Assembly (NCBI RefSeq): GCF_020148105.1
Contig: NZ_JAHLZE010000012.1
Span: forward strand, 1 to 64,000
DNA from: Methanobrevibacter sp. TMH8
GTDB taxonomy: Archaea; Methanobacteriota; Methanobacteria; Methanobacteriales; Methanobacteriaceae
Direction of reading: 5' to 3'
DNA length: 64,000 nucleotides
In this document: positions 58,240-64,000 of the stretch, piece after piece
Numbering within the stretch: position 1 is the stretch's first letter
Layout: every line of letters starts with the position of its first letter
Made by a program: the position numbers and the translations under genes
Notes under the pieces: generated by a model
Databases searched by the model: none
What the model was told of the DNA's origin: nothing
The model's input: only the letters and a program-made list of their open reading frames with translations

Positions 58240-59541
58240 TTATTTTTCTAAATCATAAAGAGGTAAATTTAACCTATAATCTAATAACGCATCCAAAGTA
58301 GATTCTAAATAAGCAAAACCATATTTTCTATCGGGTTCTAAATGTGCACCTTCTGCCCATTCGTTCCAAGCATTTATGAACAATAATTTGTTTTCAGGGT
58401 GTATTTTCTCTGTAATTTTTATTGAGTTATATAACCATTTTCTATAAAAATCAGGAGATGAATTTTGATATATATGGCCTGAATCTTTTCTTCTCGCAGT
58501 ATTATCCCATGATGGAAGAACTGTCTTATAATCATTAGAATTTTTATTATATTTATTCATATTTACCATAGTTTTTGGAAAATCATATATCTTTCCTTTA
58601 AAGTTAGGATTTATATATTTCAAGTCTTTCTTAATCACCCTTTTAATATTATTAGGAGGGAATTCAGCAGCAGCATTAAAATCCCATTCTTCAGGGCTGT
58701 CTTCGAAACCTCCAGTTCTAGTATGAATTAAATATATGTCATTAAATCCTTCATTCTTAACATAATCTCTCCATAAAGATATTGTTTTTATCATTAATTC
58801 TTTTTTTATTATTTTAGGCCTATAAACAATTAACAAGGGCGAATTATCAAATTTAATGTATCTATCATCTTTAAAAAAAGGCATTATATCCTCAATAAAT
58901 TTTATAATATCTTCTTCTTTAAAATCCTGATCTAATAATACATCTTCATTAAAACCATCCCAATTGCGAGACCATGGTTCATTTGCCCAACAAAGCATAA
59001 ATGGAAAGTTTAAATTTTTATCATTTAAAAAATTAAAAATAGGTTTTTCTAAAAGCCTTTTCCCCCCGCTAAACCAATAATAATGAAAACAAAATCCATA
59101 AACCCCATATTTTTTTGCTAGTTTAATTTGTTTCATAAATACATTTTTATTAGTCAAATCATAAAATCCAAGTTCATCTGGAAGATGTGGTTGATAATGA
59201 TTTACAAATTGTGGTTGACCAAGAGTTACATTAGTCCATTCTGTGAATCCTGAGCCCCACCATTTATCATTCTCAGGTATAGTATGGAATTGAGGCAGAT
59301 AAAAGGCAATTAGTTTAGGATCATTGTTTCTTCTTTCAAAACTTCGATTAGATTTTTCAACATATTCCTTTGAATCTAAATTTGGGTTTTTATTATAGAG
59401 ATAGTCTATAATTTCATTATTATTATTTTTAGATTCTGTATATTTTTCTTTAAGAGAATTATATTTTTCTTTATTAACACCATTTGATAATTTTAGAATG
59501 TTTGAGTCGATCTTTTCTTTAAATTTTTTTATTATATCCAT
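58240..59541 (-). CDS. WbsX-family protein (GH99-like polysaccharide biosynthesis enzyme)
   Basis: The core begins near residue 76: KLIAFYLPQFHTIPENDKWWG, GFTEWTNV, QPHLPDELGFYDL. It continues through YGVYGFCFHYYWF and LCWANEPWSRNWDG, and ends with FINAWNEWAEGAHLEPD. These are hallmarks of the WbsX family found in O-antigen and capsule clusters. They resemble GH99 endo-alpha-mannosidases and are thought to act as glycosyltransferases or hydrolases. A 60-residue N-terminal coiled coil is added. GGTG lies 5 nt before the ATG. It has 433 residues and is complete. Confidence 0.9.
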   Translation of the reverse strand: MDIIKKFKEKIDSNILKLSNGVNKEKYNSLKEKYTESKNNNNEIIDYLYNKNPNLDSKEYVEKSNRSFERRNNDPKLIAFYLPQFHTIPENDKWWGSGFTEWTNVTLGQPQFVNHYQPHLPDELGFYDLTNKNVFMKQIKLAKKYGVYGFCFHYYWFSGGKRLLEKPIFNFLNDKNLNFPFMLCWANEPWSRNWDGFNEDVLLDQDFKEEDIIKFIEDIMPFFKDDRYIKFDNSPLLIVYRPKIIKKELMIKTISLWRDYVKNEGFNDIYLIHTRTGGFEDSPEEWDFNAAAEFPPNNIKRVIKKDLKYINPNFKGKIYDFPKTMVNMNKYNKNSNDYKTVLPSWDNTARRKDSGHIYQNSSPDFYRKWLYNSIKITEKIHPENKLLFINAWNEWAEGAHLEPDRKYGFAYLESTLDALLDYRLNLPLYDLEK

Positions 59542-59627
59542 AATAACACCTAAAATTACACTATATTATATGATAAATAATATCTTATTTGAAATTATAA
59601 ATAATTTACATTTTAAGCAATATATTT

Positions 59628-62435
59628 TTATTTATTCAATTTTCTATTATAAATATCTAAATATTCTTCTGCCATTTTTTTAGTTGATTTAAATTTTATT
59701 TTTTTTAATCCTTTTTGAACATTAATATATTCATCCACATTACTTGAAACATCTAAAATCGTTTCATAAGTTGATTCAGGACTTTTATGATTAATAATCC
59801 AACCACCATTATTTGAAATGGTTCTATCCTTTAACACTCCAATATCTGAAACTAGAACGGGAATTTCACAACTCCATGCTTCAGAAAGAGTGTGGCAATA
59901 TGTTTCAGGCCAAGGAGAAAAAATTCCAATGAAAGAAGGATTAATATTTGCAATTTTTTTATTTATATCATCTCTACTATATCTTCCATGATATTTACCA
60001 TATTTTTTTAAATCTGAAGGAGTTCCTAAAAAATTAAAGTCTAATTTAAAATTTTTATCGATTTTTTTAAGATCTTTAATGAGTTTCAAGCCTTTATTAT
60101 CCGTTATATTTCCAATAAATAGAATTTTAATTCTTTTATTTGTATTAGGAATTTCAAATAAATCTTTTTTTAGTTCTGGAAAATCTCTTCCATGTTCTAT
60201 AACAAACAAATTTTCTATTTTTAATTTCGGATAAATATTTAAAAAAATACTTTTAACTATGTCAGAAGTTGTTATAAAACAATCCACATTTGAAAACATC
60301 TTGAAAACTTCTTCTCTCCATTTTTTAACAAATTTTTTTAAATTATTAACATTTATTAAATTTTTCATAGGCGGTGTGCAAGTTCCATTTACATTAGAAC
60401 ATTTCCCTCCACAATAATGAACATTATCATCTAAAAGGTTATAAGATGGACATATAAAATAAAAATCATGGAAAGATAATATTGTTGGAATATTTAAAAT
60501 TTTAGATATTTTAGGTAAATCAAAGGTATGTAAAATTAAATGTCTAATATGTACTATATCAATTCCCAAACTAATAAGAACATTGAAATATATGTCCCTA
60601 TATTCAGTTGAATAAAATTTTTCAGCACCATAAACAGATTTTATTTTCCATTCTCTAATTAATTCAAATTTTTCACCATTAAATTTTCTTAAAAAAAGTT
60701 TATTATATCCAGAACTTAATACAAAACATTCAAAATAATTTTCAATATTTTTCATTAAGTCTTCATTAGTCATTGTAGTTCCACCGCCTTCAGGATGAAC
60801 TACATACAATATTCTTTTTTTATCATTTATTTTATTTTTATCTATATATTTATAAATATTAGTAATTTTTTTCTCAAATTCTTCTTCTTTTAGACTTAAT
60901 ATGTAATCTATTTCTTTTTTTGAAAACTCTTCAGAAGTCAAATAATAGTCAAAGTTTACTTTCTTATTTTCATTTATACCATACAAAACATAATGCATAA
61001 GTGGATTCATTTTGATTTTTTTAACATTTTTATAAGATTTTAAATAAAATTTTGGATTAAAATTCTCACTTGGAATCTTATTTTCATTATATCCATAAAT
61101 CATGTAATGTATTAAAGGAGTAATATATAAATCCTTAAGATTAGGGTATTTATAGATATAAAATTCTTCATTAAAAAAATTAGAGTTTTTAATGATTTTA
61201 AATGCTTTATAATGTCTAAAAAGATCTTTAAAATGAATATTAAATTTTAATAGTATGTAAATATAAGGATTAGATAATATATTTTTAAGATAATCAGAGC
61301 TTTTTAAAAATTTCATTCTTTCATTCTTTTTATTAATTAAATAATTTATAAATTTGTGTGTTTTAGATGATTTTAAAATTCTTGAATGCTTTCTTAATTT
61401 TTTATTTTCGACTTTAGATTTTTTTAAAGTCCTTCTTGAAGAAGATTTTTCATTTAAAATGTCAAAATCCCTGCTTGTAGGTGATTTAGATAGTTTTTTA
61501 TAAAAATATGAGTTTTTTCTATTAAGGAAAGTTTCAATTTCTTCATCCCTAAGGATTTTATTAATGTTTGCAATATGGTCAATCATTTTAATGAAAAATT
61601 TTTCTTTAAAATTGGAACTTATATCATTATAAATAATTCTACACATTTTGAAATTATAGTTTATCAAATCTTTTTTATAATATTCATATCTTTCATTATC
61701 AATGAAAATATTAAAAATAATATTCATTATTGGAAAAATATCTAGATATTTTTCATCATTCAAAGACATTACTGAATTTTCATGTCTACGGCGAAAATAT
61801 AGATATTCATTAATAACTAACATCCTATTTACATTAAGGATAGAATTGAAAAAGAAAGGATTATCTTCAAAAATAAATCCTTCAGCAAATTGTCCGTTTA
61901 TTTGATCTAAAAAACTTTTTTTATAAAATTTATTAGTTGTGGCTGTTGAAATTGAAAAAATATTTGCTGAAATATCGTCATAGCTAAAAATATCACCATT
62001 ATAAAATTTTTTCAAAATTAAAAGGTCATAAATAGAATCTTTAAAATATTTATTATTCTTATCATCAAAATTCAACATTTTGAATATTATTATATCTGTA
62101 TTTTTTGCTTTGGCACTATTATATAACAATTCAGAAGTATTATTTTTAATCCAATCATCAGAATCTACAAAAAGAATGAATTCCCCTCTAGCATGTTGTA
62201 TTCCCTTATTTCTTGATGAACCTGCACCTCCATGAGATTTATCTATAATAATTATTCGATTGTCCATATTAGAATATTTTTCTAAAATGTTAAATGAAGA
62301 ATCAGTAGAGCCATCATTAATACAAATTATTTCTATATCTTCCAATGTTTGATTAATAACACTATCTAAACATTTTTCAAGATATTTTTCTGAATTATAA
62401 ACGGGAATTATAATTGAAATTTTTATATTTTTCAT
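59628..62435 (-). CDS. GT2-repeat module-GT4 fusion glycosyltransferase
   Basis: Three parts fill 935 residues. The N-terminal GT2 domain (KISIIIPVYNSEKYL, ICINDGSTDSS, FVDSDDW) is a close paralogue of the GT2 at 55482-56735. A two-copy module follows (TPLIHYMIYGYNENKIP and NPLMHYVLYGINENKK), as in the two LicD proteins. The C-terminal GT-B domain has YVVHPEGGGTTMTNEDL, HDFYFICPSYNLL with a CGGKCSN cysteine segment, ILFIGNITDNKGL and SEAWSCEIPVLVSD, typical of GT4. I start it at ATG 62435; the longer reading begins with TTG inside the previous gene. Confidence 0.88.
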   Translation of the reverse strand: MKNIKISIIIPVYNSEKYLEKCLDSVINQTLEDIEIICINDGSTDSSFNILEKYSNMDNRIIIIDKSHGGAGSSRNKGIQHARGEFILFVDSDDWIKNNTSELLYNSAKAKNTDIIIFKMLNFDDKNNKYFKDSIYDLLILKKFYNGDIFSYDDISANIFSISTATTNKFYKKSFLDQINGQFAEGFIFEDNPFFFNSILNVNRMLVINEYLYFRRRHENSVMSLNDEKYLDIFPIMNIIFNIFIDNERYEYYKKDLINYNFKMCRIIYNDISSNFKEKFFIKMIDHIANINKILRDEEIETFLNRKNSYFYKKLSKSPTSRDFDILNEKSSSRRTLKKSKVENKKLRKHSRILKSSKTHKFINYLINKKNERMKFLKSSDYLKNILSNPYIYILLKFNIHFKDLFRHYKAFKIIKNSNFFNEEFYIYKYPNLKDLYITPLIHYMIYGYNENKIPSENFNPKFYLKSYKNVKKIKMNPLMHYVLYGINENKKVNFDYYLTSEEFSKKEIDYILSLKEEEFEKKITNIYKYIDKNKINDKKRILYVVHPEGGGTTMTNEDLMKNIENYFECFVLSSGYNKLFLRKFNGEKFELIREWKIKSVYGAEKFYSTEYRDIYFNVLISLGIDIVHIRHLILHTFDLPKISKILNIPTILSFHDFYFICPSYNLLDDNVHYCGGKCSNVNGTCTPPMKNLINVNNLKKFVKKWREEVFKMFSNVDCFITTSDIVKSIFLNIYPKLKIENLFVIEHGRDFPELKKDLFEIPNTNKRIKILFIGNITDNKGLKLIKDLKKIDKNFKLDFNFLGTPSDLKKYGKYHGRYSRDDINKKIANINPSFIGIFSPWPETYCHTLSEAWSCEIPVLVSDIGVLKDRTISNNGGWIINHKSPESTYETILDVSSNVDEYINVQKGLKKIKFKSTKKMAEEYLDIYNRKLNK

Positions 62436-62467
62436 TATATCTTTATCAATTATCAAAAATGATAAAT

Positions 62468-63406
62468 TTAAAACCAAAGTGCCAATTTAAATTTTTCTGT
62501 ACATATAATAAATTGTTCATTAATTCCAGAATATTTAACCACATTATATTCAGCATTATTTTTATCTAAAATTTTTAAAAGTTCATTGACAGTATTTTTT
62601 TCACCATTTCTTTCATAATCATCAAAAATTATTATATAGTCATCTTTTAAGTTTTTATCAATAATATCCCAAATATTTGTCCTTGGATATTCTTGATTCA
62701 TTCCAATTGGACCATCCACAAGTATGAAATCAAATTTTTTGTCTTTAATAGAATCTTTTATATCATTATATCTGATATTTTCAGTAGATTTATGAATATA
62801 AGTTTCAGTAGGAATTTGTTTAATTAAAACATTATTAATATGAGACATTTTATAAGAAAATTTATCAATCCAATTTTGATCATTTTCTAGAACTAGAAGG
62901 GATGCATCCAAATTATTAAGAACATATTGAGATGTTAAATTTGTAGTCTGTCCAAGTCCTAATTCCAGAATATCTTTTGGTTTAAGATCATTTAATATAC
63001 GATAAATTAAATACATATAGGAATAATTTGCAGCGCCATTTATTAAAGAGAAATTTTTATTTTTTAACCATTTTGAATCTCTAATTGTATCATTAAATAC
63101 ATTAGCATAAATTAATTCTTTAGTATTTAAAAAGATTTTGCTTTGTAATATTTCAAAATCTCTTTTTTCATATAATCTTTTTTCTAATTTATCAATTTTT
63201 GTTTCATAATTATTTTTTATATTGTTTTGTGAATCCTTTAATACTTTTATTTTATTTCTACTTTCATCTAACTTATTAGATTTATTTTTATAAGCTTTTT
63301 TTAATTTATTTAATTTTTTATTTGTTTTTTTAAAATTATCTTTGTAATATTTATATTTACCACTTCTATTTAAAAACCATGAAGATAAGGAATCTTTAAA
63401 TGACAA
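62468..63406 (-). CDS. Class I SAM-dependent methyltransferase with N-terminal coiled coil
   Basis: Residues 20-95 are a Lys/Asn-rich coiled coil. The Rossmann domain follows with ILELGLGQTTNLTSQYV (motif I), LVLENDQNWID (acidic loop) and FDFILVDGPIGMNQEYPR, then DYIIIFDDYERNGEKNTV. It has 312 residues. A sugar O-methyltransferase or a class I methyltransferase of glycan clusters is likely from context. The start is TTG, 5 nt after GGTG. The GT2-GT4 gene begins 32 nt downstream in the same operon. Confidence 0.8.
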   Translation of the reverse strand: MSFKDSLSSWFLNRSGKYKYYKDNFKKTNKKLNKLKKAYKNKSNKLDESRNKIKVLKDSQNNIKNNYETKIDKLEKRLYEKRDFEILQSKIFLNTKELIYANVFNDTIRDSKWLKNKNFSLINGAANYSYMYLIYRILNDLKPKDILELGLGQTTNLTSQYVLNNLDASLLVLENDQNWIDKFSYKMSHINNVLIKQIPTETYIHKSTENIRYNDIKDSIKDKKFDFILVDGPIGMNQEYPRTNIWDIIDKNLKDDYIIIFDDYERNGEKNTVNELLKILDKNNAEYNVVKYSGINEQFIICTEKFKLALWF

Positions 63407-63630
63407 ATTATCACCAGTGCAAAAATATTTTATTTAATAAAGATTTTTTAAATAATTGTTTGAGTTAATTTTAAATTTAGAATTAATTAATATTATAATT
63501 ATCTATATTTAGTTATTTAAAACCTTTTTTCATATCTAACTTTAAAACTATGGCATATGAAATTGTAGATTTTTGATTAAAATAACAACTCATTTTTTGA
63601 GAAAAAAGAAGATATTATTTTAATAAGTGA

Positions 63631-63999
63631 TTAAGCAATTTCTTTATTAATTACCCATTTAGGACCTGAAAGATTTTCTAAAAATCTTTCAGCTCTTAAT
63701 TCAAGGATTATATCTGGTTTATACCAATTTATTAGTTCTTTATTCAACATACCATGATCCCAATAAAAAAACATTTCTTTAAAGTATAAACAAATATAAT
63801 TTTGAATAAATTCAAAAAAAGAATCTCCAAATACTAACACTTTAGAATCTGAGAAACTTTTATCATTTTTAAAATAATATGATTTTCTCTCCTTAGAAAA
63901 TCTGAATTTTTCTGGAATTTTTTTTTCTAAATTGACAAACGAAGAAGAAGTTATTGTACAAAAATCATCTTCTAATTTATAATTATTTTTCTTACTCAT
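63631..63999 (-). CDS. C-terminal part of an AlgX/DHHW-like SGNH protein, cut by window edge
   Basis: The visible 122 residues include KVLVFGDSFFEFIQNYICLYF, with the GDS serine motif, and KPDIILELRAERFLENL near the end. This is the C-terminal half of the SGNH-like domain of AlgX or DHHW-type proteins, which O-acetylate exopolysaccharides. A methionine lies at the very edge (63997-63999), but the catalytic N-terminal part is missing, so the gene almost certainly continues beyond 64000. It would be a third type of acetylation gene in the island. Confidence 0.75.
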   Translation of the reverse strand: MSKKNNYKLEDDFCTITSSSFVNLEKKIPEKFRFSKERKSYYFKNDKSFSDSKVLVFGDSFFEFIQNYICLYFKEMFFYWDHGMLNKELINWYKPDIILELRAERFLENLSGPKWVINKEIA

Positions 64000-64000
64000 A

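Overview
The window comes from a methanogenic archaeon of the Methanobacteriales, most like Methanobrevibacter. The evidence is a full-length heterodisulfide reductase HdrA, an FwdF-type polyferredoxin, the archaeal form of S-adenosylmethionine synthetase, RadA, a multi-OB replication protein A and an MJ0208-type iron-sulfur flavoprotein. Spacers are extremely AT-rich, and Shine-Dalgarno sites of the GGTGA type sit a nearly constant 5 nt before the start codon. No rRNA, tRNA, CRISPR array or insertion sequence was found.

Positions 1-22100 hold housekeeping genes, mostly on the minus strand: ileS, trmO (plus), a vapBC-like toxin-antitoxin pair, a SAM methyltransferase (plus), a small zinc protein, an unknown protein, an FwdF-like polyferredoxin with a small ferredoxin, metK, a DUF192 gene (plus), an archaeoflavoprotein, glyA, hdrA, an AEC-family transporter, radA and rpa. 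The spacers carry tandem repeats, a four-unit hairpin array at 7786-7956, six 15-bp repeats at 8072-8161 and a double hairpin behind hdrA.

Positions 22877-64000 are one large surface-polysaccharide island. It begins with a bacterial-type polyprenyl glycosylphosphotransferase. Two GT2 enzymes, a TagB/TagF-type polyol-phosphate transferase and a two-gene ABC exporter (TagG/TagH or Wzm/Wzt type) follow. Next are a TarJ/TarI-like pair predicted to make CDP-ribitol, a LicC-like nucleotidyltransferase and two LicD-domain proteins. Three paralogous alpha/beta-hydrolase-like proteins and two tandem membrane acyltransferases probably modify the glycan. Sugar-nucleotide supply is covered by glf, rmlA, rmlD, ugd and a wecC-like gene. 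The right end is a run of GT2 paralogues, a WbsX protein, a GT2-GT4 fusion, a coiled-coil methyltransferase and the end of an AlgX/DHHW-type gene cut by the window edge.

Read together, the island could build, decorate and export a polyol-phosphate-bearing heteropolysaccharide resembling teichoic acid, possibly containing rhamnose, galactofuranose and uronic acids. That is inference from gene families. The most unusual signal is translational: several genes have no ATG, GTG or TTG at their natural start, but have ATC, ATT, ATA or CTG at the expected distance from a good Shine-Dalgarno site. Three hydrolase paralogues begin with ATG, CTG and ATC at the same aligned position.
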